From MKRK01 sp001896915 (GTDB lineage: Bacteria; Bacillota; Clostridia; Oscillospirales; Acutalibacteraceae): a stretch of 8,949 nucleotides of DNA. Position 1 is the first letter of the stretch. Every line of letters starts with the position of its first letter. Positions 1-6,400 of this stretch are shown here, one piece after another. The stretch covers positions 1 through 8,949 of the forward strand of contig CALJJF010000287.1 in assembly GCA_937973935.1 (NCBI GenBank), written 5' to 3'. The translations under genes and the position numbers were made by a program. The notes beneath the pieces were generated by a model. It was not told where the DNA came from and made no database searches. It saw only the letters and a list, made by a program, of their open reading frames with translations.

Positions 1-943
1 TGAGGGATTGGGCGCCGTCTGATAATGCATGGGCAGGGTCATTGTGTACCTCAATGATGATACCGTCCGCTCCTGCCGCCAAGGAAGCCAGCGACAGCGG
101 CTCAATCATCCAGGGGATTCCTGCCGCATGAGACGGGTCAACGATTACAGGCAGATGGGATTTTTTCTTGAACAGCGGAATAGCGGAAATATCAAGGGTG
201 TTACGGACGGCCGGCTCAAAGGTGCGGATGCCTCTTTCACAGAGTATGACGTTTTCGTTGCCGCCTGCCATGATGTATTCAGCACTCATTAAGGTTTCCT
301 CAATGGTGTTGGACAGTCCCCGTTTCAATAAAATCGGTTTGCGGAGCATACCCAGCTCCTTTAACAATTCAAAGTTCTGCATATTTCTTGCACCCACTTG
401 GATGATATCCACATCTTCAAACAGATCGATGTGCTGGGTGCTCATGATTTCGGTCACGATGGGAAGCCCGGTTTCCTTGCGGGCCTCAATGAGAAGCTCC
501 AGCCCTTCGGCACGAAGACCCTGGAAGGCGTAGGGAGAAGTGCGGGGCTTGAACGCACCGCCGCGCAAAAAGCCGGCGCCGGACTGCTTGACTCGTTTGG
601 CGATCCCGATGATCTGCTCCTTACTTTCCACAGAGCAGGGTCCTGCAATCAGCTTCAGGGAGCCGTCTCCGATTTTCTGACCGCAAACATCAATGATGGT
701 ATCTCCCGGATGAAATTTGCGGTTGCTTTTTTTGTAGGGCTCCTGCACTCGTTTCACGCTTTCTACAATGGAATGTGCTTTGATGTTATCGATGTCGATA
801 TTGACCGTGTCACCGATTAATCCCAGCACTGTTGACTGCGTTCCGTACCAAGTGTTTACCTTTACCCCATAGCTATTATGCAGTTCTTTTGCGAATTTGT
901 CAATTTGTTCTTTTAGGATTCCCTGTTTCAGAACGACGATCAT
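1..943 (-). CDS. aroF: 3-deoxy-7-phosphoheptulonate (DAHP) synthase, type I-beta, 3' end off window
   Basis: This enzyme condenses phosphoenolpyruvate with erythrose-4-phosphate, the first committed step of the cytoplasmic shikimate pathway. The window holds 314 codons; family members are about 338 residues, so only a short C-terminal piece is missing. Residues 1-70 look like the ferredoxin-like/ACT regulatory domain found in Thermotoga-type enzymes, which mediates feedback by Tyr or Phe. The barrel shows IAGPCSVES (Cys103, expected metal ligand), LRGGAFKPRTSPY, GARNMQNF, LLKRG, CERGIRTFE, VDPSHAAG (metal-ligand His) and IEVHNDPAHALSD (metal-ligand Glu and Asp). The ATG at 943 has an AGGAGAG ribosome binding site six bases upstream (950-956). 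The gene lies downstream of aroE-aroK on the same strand but has its own promoter and an attenuator-like leader. The symbol follows Thermotoga/Clostridia usage; aroG or aroA are used for the same family elsewhere. Confidence 0.96.
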   Translation of the reverse strand, partial: MIVVLKQGILKEQIDKFAKELHNSYGVKVNTWYGTQSTVLGLIGDTVNIDIDNIKAHSIVESVKRVQEPYKKSNRKFHPGDTIIDVCGQKIGDGSLKLIAGPCSVESKEQIIGIAKRVKQSGAGFLRGGAFKPRTSPYAFQGLRAEGLELLIEARKETGLPIVTEIMSTQHIDLFEDVDIIQVGARNMQNFELLKELGMLRKPILLKRGLSNTIEETLMSAEYIMAGGNENVILCERGIRTFEPAVRNTLDISAIPLFKKKSHLPVIVDPSHAAGIPWMIEPLSLASLAAGADGIIIEVHNDPAHALSDGAQSL

Positions 944-959
944 TGTAAACTCTCCTCAT

Positions 960-994
960 AAAAAAAATACGGAGCTCAATAAATTGAGCTCCGT
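960..994 (-). terminator. Intrinsic terminator in the aroF leader (attenuator)
   Basis: Read on the minus strand, ACGGAGCTCAAT and ATTGAGCTCCGT form perfect 12-base arms (969-980 and 983-994) around a TT centre. The innermost pairs must open for a loop, leaving a stem of about 10-11 bp. Eight T residues (960-967) follow after one A. It lies directly before the aroF ribosome binding site, after the promoter and leader ORF, so it would stop transcription before aroF. This is the position of an attenuator, not of a gene-end terminator for aroK, which ends over 220 bases upstream. Confidence 0.9.
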
Positions 995-1022
995 TACTGG
1001 TGATATAAAAATTTGCTCAATT
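982..1022 (-). promoter_or_regulatory. Candidate antiterminator pairing in the aroF leader
   Basis: The segment AATTGAGC (1015-1022, minus strand) is exactly complementary to GCTCAATT (982-989), which is the upper 5' arm and loop of the terminator. The two pairings exclude each other. The first base of AATTGAGC is the last base of the leader-peptide stop codon. A ribosome reaching the stop would therefore cover it and allow termination, while one stalled upstream would leave it free to disrupt the terminator. AATA in the last leader codons could extend the pairing with TATT after a bulge. The complementarity is seen directly; the function is inferred. Confidence 0.65.
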
Positions 1023-1114
1023 CACTTTATTAATTTTTTATAGCAAAAGAAACCCCAGCTAAAGTAGGGTGTAAAGAAGCTATAAAAATTAACGTTTTGT
1101 GTTCGAGCAGTCAT
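1022..1114 (-). CDS. Aromatic-rich leader peptide controlling aroF (30 aa)
   Basis: This short ORF lies between the aroF promoter and the aroF attenuator. Residues 9-25 read NFYSFFTPYFSWGFFCY: six Phe, three Tyr and one Trp among residues 10-25, followed by KKLIK and TGA. By analogy with the pheA, pheST and trp leader peptides of enteric bacteria, its role would be to make ribosome progress depend on charged aromatic tRNAs rather than to produce a functional peptide. The ATG at 1114 has GGAAGGA upstream (1126-1132), with a somewhat long 11-base gap. An in-frame ATG at 1138 would give 38 residues but has no good ribosome binding site. The ORF is placed exactly where attenuation needs it. Translation is not proven. 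Confidence 0.8.
   Translation of the reverse strand: MTARTQNVNFYSFFTPYFSWGFFCYKKLIK
1030..1092 (-). repeat. Long inverted repeat across the leader ORF (protector-type hairpin)
   Basis: On the minus strand TTAATTTTTATAGC (1079-1092, codons 8-12) can pair with GCTATAAAAAATTAA (1030-1044, codons 24-29). This is a nearly perfect 14/15-base stem with one extra A, and its loop contains most of the aromatic codons. In attenuation terms it is a '1:2' hairpin that forms when the leader is untranslated and is opened by a translating ribosome. A third related segment, AAATTTTTATA (1004-1014), can compete for the 3' arm. The stem is A/T-rich, so stability is moderate. Confidence 0.55.
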
Positions 1115-1143
1115 GGATCCGTCTTTCCTTCCAATCATGGCAG

Positions 1144-1162
1144 TGTAACATGTATTGTTACA
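1144..1162. repeat. Dyad TGTAAC-N7-GTTACA near the aroF transcription start
   Basis: A perfect 6-base inverted repeat with a 7-base spacer lies about 25-40 bases downstream of the predicted aroF transcription start. It could be an operator or a small hairpin in the leader RNA. It superficially resembles the enteric TyrR box (TGTAAA-N6-TTTACA), but the spacer differs and TyrR is not expected in this lineage, so no regulator is assigned. Confidence 0.35.
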
Positions 1163-1192
1163 TTTCATTCTGTGACAGAGTGATTACTTGCT

Positions 1193-1221
1193 ATCATAGC
1201 AACATTGTTTTTGTTTGTCAA
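1193..1221 (-). promoter_or_regulatory. Sigma-A-type promoter for the aroF leader
   Basis: On the minus strand, TTGACA (1216-1221), a 17-base spacer and TATGAT (1193-1198) make a near-consensus vegetative promoter. Transcription should begin near 1186, giving a leader of about 225-245 bases before aroF. The aroK stop codon TGA (1218-1220) lies inside the -35 hexamer, so the promoter abuts the upstream gene exactly. aroF can therefore be expressed apart from aroEK, and any read-through from aroEK would also meet the attenuator. Confidence 0.88.
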
Positions 1222-1721
1222 GTGTTTTCGCTGATCTTTTTTATGATCGTACTAGCAATTTTTTTTGGTGCTATGCTTGCATCCACAATGATATCTGCAT
1301 ATGTTTCATACATCGGCAAGCGTTTTTCATAAAGCGCCAGAATGGTTTTTTCTTTATCGCCTGCCAAAAGAGGTCTTGTTTTATCATATTTCAGCCGTGC
1401 CAAAACGGTGTCAATTGTTACATGAAGATACACAATTTTGCCGTTATGTTTTAGCTCCTTCCTATTTTCCTCGTTCAGAATGACGCCACCTCCGGTGGAA
1501 ATGATATGGTCATCCAGATGGGAAATCTCCTTGACTGCCGCTGTTTCCAGGGCTCTGAAAAAAGCTTCGCCTTCGGATGAAAAAATTTCGGCGATGGTTC
1601 TATTTTCTTTTGTTTCGATATATGTATCAATATCAATCATTTTTTTGCCTGTGCGCTTGTGCAGCTGCCTTGCAACCGTGGTTTTTCCGCTGCCCATAAA
1701 ACCGCATAACACAATATTCAT
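1218..1721 (-). CDS. aroK: Shikimate kinase
   Basis: This cytoplasmic enzyme phosphorylates shikimate to shikimate-3-phosphate using ATP. At 167 residues it is normal for the family. It has the P-loop G7-FMGS-GKT14, the shikimate-binding Asp32 (IDIDTYIE), Arg56 in GEAFFRALE, the GGG motif at 77-79 (STGGGVI), the lid Arg116 in KTRPLL and a C-terminal Arg134 (EKRLPMY) near the adenine site. The ATG at 1721 overlaps the aroE stop codon as ATGA, with AAAGGGTG eight bases upstream inside aroE, so translation is probably coupled to aroE. Its TGA is embedded in the -35 box of the aroF promoter. No terminator is seen directly after it, so its transcripts should run into the aroF leader. Confidence 0.96.
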   Translation of the reverse strand: MNIVLCGFMGSGKTTVARQLHKRTGKKMIDIDTYIETKENRTIAEIFSSEGEAFFRALETAAVKEISHLDDHIISTGGGVILNEENRKELKHNGKIVYLHVTIDTVLARLKYDKTRPLLAGDKEKTILALYEKRLPMYETYADIIVDASIAPKKIASTIIKKISENT

Positions 1722-2581
1722 TTTGAAAACACCCTTTGCAGTTCAACATTGGTATCGACAATCAGCGTTTCGATGTCGTCTTGTGAAAAAACGGTTTGGT
1801 TCCAGATTTCGTGTGCCGCCACCGCCTGCAGTACCAGCATGCGCATTCCGCCTACGGCCCTTGCCCCGTTCGCTCGGGCAAGCTGTAACAGTGCGGTATC
1901 CTCCGGGTTATAGACCGCGTCGAATACTGCGGCACAACGGGATAGGATGGTTTCCTTCAAGGGAAGCCTGCCGATGTAGTTCGGGTACATCCCCAAAGGA
2001 GTGCTGTTCAATAAAAGATCATAGGTACCCTCTATGTCTGATTCGGGCAACACCGAGATGCTTGCGCCTCCGAGTTTTGACTGTACATCTGTTTTTAGCT
2101 TTTTTGCTTTTTCAATGCTTTGATCCCGGCAGCAAATGGTGGTGTCACAGCCGTGCAAAGCGGCTTCAAAGGCAAACATGCGGGCAGTTCCTCCGGCTCC
2201 GGCGATTAACACACGGCCGGACAAGGGAACGGAACAATGGGAGAGTGAGCGCAAAAATCCTTCCGTGTCTGTGTTGTATCCCTTCAGCGTGTCGCCGCAG
2301 ACCACGGTATTGACGGATTCAAACAAAGCAGCTTTGGATTCCAGCTCTGTGAGAAACGGAATAATCGCCGTCTTGTGGGGAATAGTAACGTTGAATCCCC
2401 GAAGCATTGTAAGGGAATGGAATTGGGTGTCCAATTGCTCCGGCGGAATTTCGATATTGCGATAGCTTTCGTCAATTCCCGAAAGTGTAAACAATCGTTT
2501 GTGAATAAAGGGCGACATGGAATGGGTCAGCGGATACCCGATTAAGGCAAAATTACGGTTTTTTATTGAAACCAGCTCCAA
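1718..2581 (-). CDS. aroE: Shikimate dehydrogenase (NADP+)
   Basis: This enzyme reduces 3-dehydroshikimate to shikimate with NADPH. At 287 residues it is normal for the family. The substrate site shows GYPLTHSMSP (Ser21, Ser23), NVTIPHK with catalytic Lys70, Asn91 in ESVNTV and Asp105 in NTDTEGF. The nucleotide-binding part shows GAGGTAR (128-134), the NSTPLGM loop (192-198), DAVYNP and a C-terminal GGMRMLVLQA. The start is TTG at 2581. An in-frame stop lies upstream at 2621-2623 and there is no ATG or GTG between them, and the glycine-rich start of the fold follows at the usual distance. The ribosome binding site is weak (CAAAGA). The gene is divergent from acpP. No convincing minus-strand promoter was found; TTGATG-N16-TATAGA around 2710-2740 is only a possibility. 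Confidence 0.95.
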   Translation of the reverse strand: MELVSIKNRNFALIGYPLTHSMSPFIHKRLFTLSGIDESYRNIEIPPEQLDTQFHSLTMLRGFNVTIPHKTAIIPFLTELESKAALFESVNTVVCGDTLKGYNTDTEGFLRSLSHCSVPLSGRVLIAGAGGTARMFAFEAALHGCDTTICCRDQSIEKAKKLKTDVQSKLGGASISVLPESDIEGTYDLLLNSTPLGMYPNYIGRLPLKETILSRCAAVFDAVYNPEDTALLQLARANGARAVGGMRMLVLQAVAAHEIWNQTVFSQDDIETLIVDTNVELQRVFSK

Positions 2582-2627
2582 ATCTTTGTGAAATATAAAA
2601 AAATTATGAATTTTAAGAAATTAGTAG

Positions 2628-2656
2628 TTGACAAATCAAGCTATTAAACATATTAT
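2628..2656 (+). promoter_or_regulatory. Sigma-A-type promoter for acpP
   Basis: TTGACA (2628-2633), a 17-base spacer and TATTAT (2651-2656) form a near-consensus promoter on the plus strand. Transcription would start near 2663, giving an untranslated leader of about 160 bases before acpP. Confidence 0.82.
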
Positions 2657-2662
2657 TTGTCT

Positions 2663-2678
2663 AGGAAAATTTTTTCCT
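2663..2678. repeat. Inverted repeat AGGAAAA-TT-TTTTCCT at the acpP transcription start
   Basis: Perfect 7-base arms around a 2-base centre sit exactly at the predicted +1 of acpP. The placement fits an operator or a 5'-end RNA hairpin. It does not match the FapR operator I know (ATTAGTACC-type dyad), so no regulator is assigned. No T-run follows, so it is not a terminator. Confidence 0.35.
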
Positions 2679-2824
2679 CAAACCAATATATCATAAAACA
2701 GCCCTGTTTGTCTATATGTCATTGCATTGTCTCATCAACGGGTTTGAGTGTTCGGTCCGCAATCGATGAGGTTAGGACTTGTGGATAAAATAAAAGGCAA
2801 AAATTGAATAGGAGGATATTTTTT

Positions 2825-3052
2825 ATGGTGTTCGAGAAGGTTAGAGAGATTTTAGTCAGTCAGCTGGACGTTGAAGAGTCGGAGATTTCTATGGAATCCA
2901 GCCTGGTTGATGACTTAAAGGCAGATAGCCTTGATTTAGTTGACCTGCTGATGTCACTGGAAGACGAGTTTGATGTTGAAGTTCCTGATGAAGAAATCGA
3001 AAACGTGAAAACCGTCGGTGACTTGGTTCGTTATATTGAAACCCATCAATAA
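2825..3052 (+). CDS. acpP: Acyl carrier protein
   Basis: This small acidic protein carries growing acyl chains on a phosphopantetheine arm in type II fatty acid synthesis. The 75 residues are the normal length. Ser35 in DDLKADSLDLVDL is the attachment site, and the acidic helix II (DLLMSLEDEFDVEVPDEE) and the C-terminal VGDLVRYIE helix are typical. The ATG at 2825 was chosen because AGGAGG (2810-2815) lies nine bases upstream; the in-frame TTG at 2804 lies before that site and has none of its own. It has its own promoter and terminator and no fab neighbours in view, so it appears to be a single-gene unit. It could be a second ACP used by another pathway, but the sequence looks like the housekeeping type. 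Confidence 0.95.
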   Translation: MVFEKVREILVSQLDVEESEISMESSLVDDLKADSLDLVDLLMSLEDEFDVEVPDEEIENVKTVGDLVRYIETHQ

Positions 3053-3057
3053 AAGTG

Positions 3058-3091
3058 AACAGTGTGGGCTTTTTGCTCACACTGTTTTTTT
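3058..3091 (+). terminator. Intrinsic terminator of acpP
   Basis: AACAGTGTGGGC (3058-3069) pairs with GCTCACACTGTT (3075-3086), a 12-bp stem with one G-U pair, around a five-T loop. It runs directly into a T-tract. It starts six bases after the acpP stop codon. Confidence 0.93.
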
Positions 3092-3245
3092 ATTTGCTCA
3101 GGGATGATTTTATAATATACAGGTGTCGGAATGAATCTTCATAAGCAGAGTTTTCAATGCTCACCGTCGGCAAATTTATAGTTTTTTTCTTTCAATATGA
3201 TTGGTGACAAACAACTCTTGTTCAGTAAGTAAAATAGATTGAAAC
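3092..3245. other. AT-rich intergenic stretch, possible small RNA region
   Basis: No credible coding region is seen on either strand. A perfect TATAAT (3111-3116) has no good -35 at the correct distance. About 30-60 bases on, the sequence can fold: GGTG at 3122 with a downstream CACC enclosing AGCA/TGCT and ATGAA/TTCAT pairings. Together with the unexplained hairpin at 3246-3285, this could be a transcript of about 160-170 bases ending there. No known RNA family was recognised. Confidence 0.2.
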
Positions 3246-3285
3246 AAATCCGCAAAAGTTTTTCTGTAAAAACTTTTGCGGATTT
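3246..3285 (+). terminator. Strong terminator-like hairpin without an assigned gene
   Basis: Perfect 18-base arms (3246-3263 and 3268-3285, core AATCCGCAAAAGTTTTT) enclose a CTGT loop. The plus-strand 3' side continues TTCTTATC, a moderate T-rich tail; the minus-strand tail (TGTTTC) is poorer. acpP already has its own terminator 155 bases upstream, so this one ends either read-through or an unrecognised transcript. It could also insulate the next promoter. Confidence 0.7.
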
Positions 3286-3370
3286 TCTTATCATTTTATA
3301 AAAAGACAATAATAGTAATTTATAATCCTAAAATGCAGAAATAAATGGCAATAATAGCAATATACAAAAC

Positions 3371-3399
3371 TTTACTAAAATGTAAAAATAAGGTACAAT
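3371..3399 (+). promoter_or_regulatory. Promoter of the protease-LRR gene
   Basis: TTTACT (3371-3376), a 17-base spacer and TACAAT (3394-3399) make a reasonable vegetative promoter. Transcription would start near 3406, about 47 bases before the start codon. The -35 box is imperfect, suggesting moderate or regulated expression. Confidence 0.68.
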
Positions 3400-3406
3400 A
3401 TACACA

Positions 3407-3426
3407 ATGACGTAACTTATCGTCAT
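3407..3426 (+). repeat. Stem-loop ATGACG-N8-CGTCAT at the 5' end of the protease mRNA
   Basis: Perfect 6-base arms (3407-3412 and 3421-3426) around TAACTTAT begin at the predicted transcription start. As RNA this would be a 5'-terminal hairpin ahead of the ribosome binding site (AGGAG, 3440-3444), a position known to stabilise some mRNAs. As DNA it could be an operator at +1. Confidence 0.4.
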
Positions 3427-3452
3427 GAAAATAAGTAAAAGGAGAAGGAAAA

Positions 3453-6400
3453 ATGAAAAAACGGATTTACGCAAAGGTCTTAGCAATTTTTCTGGCACTA
3501 TCGATTTGCACATTCAATTACGGTCAGCTGATCGTAAGCGCTTCCGTGCAGGATGAAAGCAATCCTCCCGGACAAGCAGGCCGGGAGTCAAAGACCGACA
3601 GTCCCGATATTGCAAAAGCAGATCAACAAAGCAGCTTGTTATCGTTTGATGATGAGAAAAATCCGGCAAAATTTGACGACAGCAGTATTATCGTAAAACT
3701 AAAAGATTCCACAAAGCTTACACCCTCCTCCAAGCTCCTCAAGGGAATCGGAATTGACAGAGTAGAGAAACTGATTGATTCTGACGCTTTGAAGAAAAAT
3801 AAAAAGATTAAAGAAAACAACAATACCAGAGATGTCAATCTGGTCAAGTTGAAAGAAAAAGGGACAAAAAATGTTCAGGAGACCATTGACAAGCTGAACA
3901 AAATGCCCGAGGTGGAATATGCAGAGCCAAATTACATAAGAGAAATCCAAAGCGTTGATCCCCAAACGGTGAACCTGTCGGAGATCCAGGCACAGGAGGC
4001 CTATCAGACGACGATCAACAGCACGATCAATACGGATGTTCTGGTCGCTGTCATCGATACGGGCATCAGCTACAATCATCCCGCCTTGTCCGGAGCCATG
4101 TGGCAAAATCCCGGCGAAATCCCGGGGGACAACATTGACAATGACAACAACGGATATATTGATGATGTCAACGGGTTTGACTGCACCACAGAAACCTATG
4201 CAAACAATAAATATTCACAGGATGCCAACGGACCATTGGATGATATCGGTCACGGAACGCATGTAGCCGGTATCATCAGCAGAACCGTAGGAAATTCGGC
4301 AGTACCCGGGGAAACCAACCATCCCAAGGTGAAATTGGTTGCATTAAAAGTGTTTTTTTCTACGTTTTTTGGATCATTTACAACGATCAGTAATCTTGTC
4401 GAGGCAGTAAATTATGCAACACTAAATAATATCAAAGTAATCAACGCCAGCTACGGAGGCGGTGATTATTCCCAACTCGAGAAGGATGCCATTGACACCT
4501 TCTGCAACAATGGCGGTATTTTCGTGGCTTCAGCAGGAAATGATAGAAGCAACAATGACGATGAACTAGCATATCCATGTAGTTATGATGTGGATGGTAT
4601 TATATCGGTTGCAGCCACAAAAGGCAATGCTTTGGCTGGTTTCTCAAATTACGGCACACAGCAGGTGGATATTGCGGCGCCCGGTTGTGATGTATACAGC
4701 ACCATACCTACATCGGGAAGCATCACGAGCGATCCCTCCGGATATACGCTCATGAGCGGAACCTCCATGGCTGCGCCGCATGTAGTAGGCGGTATTGTTG
4801 ATTTGATCCTTGCCAAAGGAAGCCTGCCGGCAAGTCCGGCGGATGCAGCGGTGCTGAAATCTACTTTGCTGAACACCGGGTATCAGATGCCAATGCTACA
4901 AAACAAAATACTCAGCGGAAAAAAGATGAATATCTACAAGGCAATCCATAAAATATCATCAACAGCTGATTATGTAATCAATTCTTCCACAGGAACCATA
5001 ACGGGCTATTATGGCAACGATTTGAATATCAGCATCCCCTCTGTGATTGACAATATCACAGTTACCGGAATAGGAGCAGGTGTTTTTTCAGGATGCAATT
5101 TCAGGAATGTTGTCATCCCGGCGGGTGTGACCCACATTGATGCAAATGCATTCAATGACTGCGCTGCCATGCGTTTTGTTGCCATTCCTTCCTCGGTAAC
5201 AACCATAGCGGACTCAGCGTTTGCCAATCCTTCTGCTCGCCTGGTGATTTACGGCACCGATAATTCAGAAGCAGAAGAATTTAGCGGCGACCATACTATC
5301 TTGTTCCAGAACACGGACGAATTCCAGGTGAGCGGGGCAACGATAACAGGCTACACGGGTACCGGGACACAGGTATATATTCCCCTTGTGATCGGCGGAA
5401 CACAAATCACGGCAATAGCCGATGGTGCCTTTGCAAACAAGCAGATGGAAGCAGTAACAATTACTAAAAACATTGCCTCTGTCGGAGCGGGTGCATTCAG
5501 CGGCTGTTTGTCACTGAAGAAAGTAATTATCAACGAGGGAGAGGACGATATAAGCATTGGCAGCAATGCGTTTTCAGGTTGCCCGTTGCTGGAACACGTC
5601 GAATTGCCAAAGAACGTCAATACCATAGGTACGACCGCATTTATCAATTGTTCGGACAATCTTGTTTTATACGAATATGACAACAGCACAGTGGAATCCT
5701 ATGCGGCAGCAAACAACCTTGAGCTTAACAATGTTGGTTTGTTTGATTTCAACAATGAAACAGGAGTGTTTGTTTCCTATCATGGTGCAGAATCGTCCGT
5801 AGCTATTCCTGATAGTCTGGATGGTGTTGAATTCACAGCCATTGAAGATTATGCGTTTTTAGCTTGTGAAACCATTGAAACGGTTACAATGCCGGATACA
5901 ATCACATCAATCGGTGTTTTATCCTTCCGTTTTTGCACATCCTTGACGGAGATTGACTTGTCCATTAATATAACAAGCATTGATATAGGAGCGTTTGCGA
6001 ATTGTCCTGCATTGAATGAGGCGATACTTCCCGATACGTTAACCTACTTAGGACATCATGTATTTTATGAATGCTTCGCTCTTACTGAAATCAGGATACC
6101 GGCAGGTGTCTCTACATTATATGAATTTACATTTCAGGGTTGTATTTCACTAACCAATGTGATACTGGAGAATGGCGTTCAGACGATTGCTGAAGATGCA
6201 TTTGCTGCTTGTCATGCACTGAGGGAGGTTTATTTTCCGGCCAGTATTATGTTTTTTAAGCCATTATCATTTTCCAGTTGCAGCGTATTGGAAGCCATTG
6301 ATGTTGACCCCGCAAACACAACATACTCCAGCATTGATGGAATTGTTTATAACAAAAATCAGTCTACCGTGATTTTTTGTCCGGTAAAAGTGACGGGGGA

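Noticed and set aside
29..820. Three overlapping plus-strand ORFs across the left end
   Set aside because: They are antisense shadows of aroF, whose minus-strand frame carries all DAHP synthase motifs without interruption.
1144..1162. TyrR box
   Set aside because: The spacer is 7 rather than 6 bases, the arms differ from TGTAAA/TTTACA, and TyrR belongs to Gammaproteobacteria. It is kept only as an unassigned dyad.
944..1217. T-box riboswitch as the explanation of the aroF leader
   Set aside because: No T-box (AGGGTGG-type) sequence or specifier-loop layout was found on the minus strand; the aromatic-rich ORF and competing pairings explain the terminator better.
1438..2313. Plus-strand 291-residue ORF over aroK and aroE
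   Set aside because: The translation is low-complexity, Arg/Cys/Pro-rich and lacks domains, while the minus strand encodes two fully conserved enzymes.
2804..2824. TTG extension of acpP giving 82 residues
   Set aside because: The TTG lies before the AGGAGG site that clearly serves the ATG at 2825, and the extra residues do not match the acyl carrier family.
3122..3180. Known riboswitch (c-di-GMP or preQ1 type) between acpP and the protease gene
   Set aside because: The local pairings do not reproduce the conserved cores of those families as I know them.
3131..3181. 16-codon ORF beginning MNLHKQ in the acpP-protease gap
   Set aside because: There is no ribosome binding site and no recognisable composition bias; ORFs of this length are expected by chance.
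3328..3513. Minus-strand 61-residue very hydrophobic ORF across the protease promoter and start
   Set aside because: It is antisense to the signal peptide and AT-rich promoter of the protease gene; the hydrophobicity comes from A/T-rich composition and no start signals are seen.
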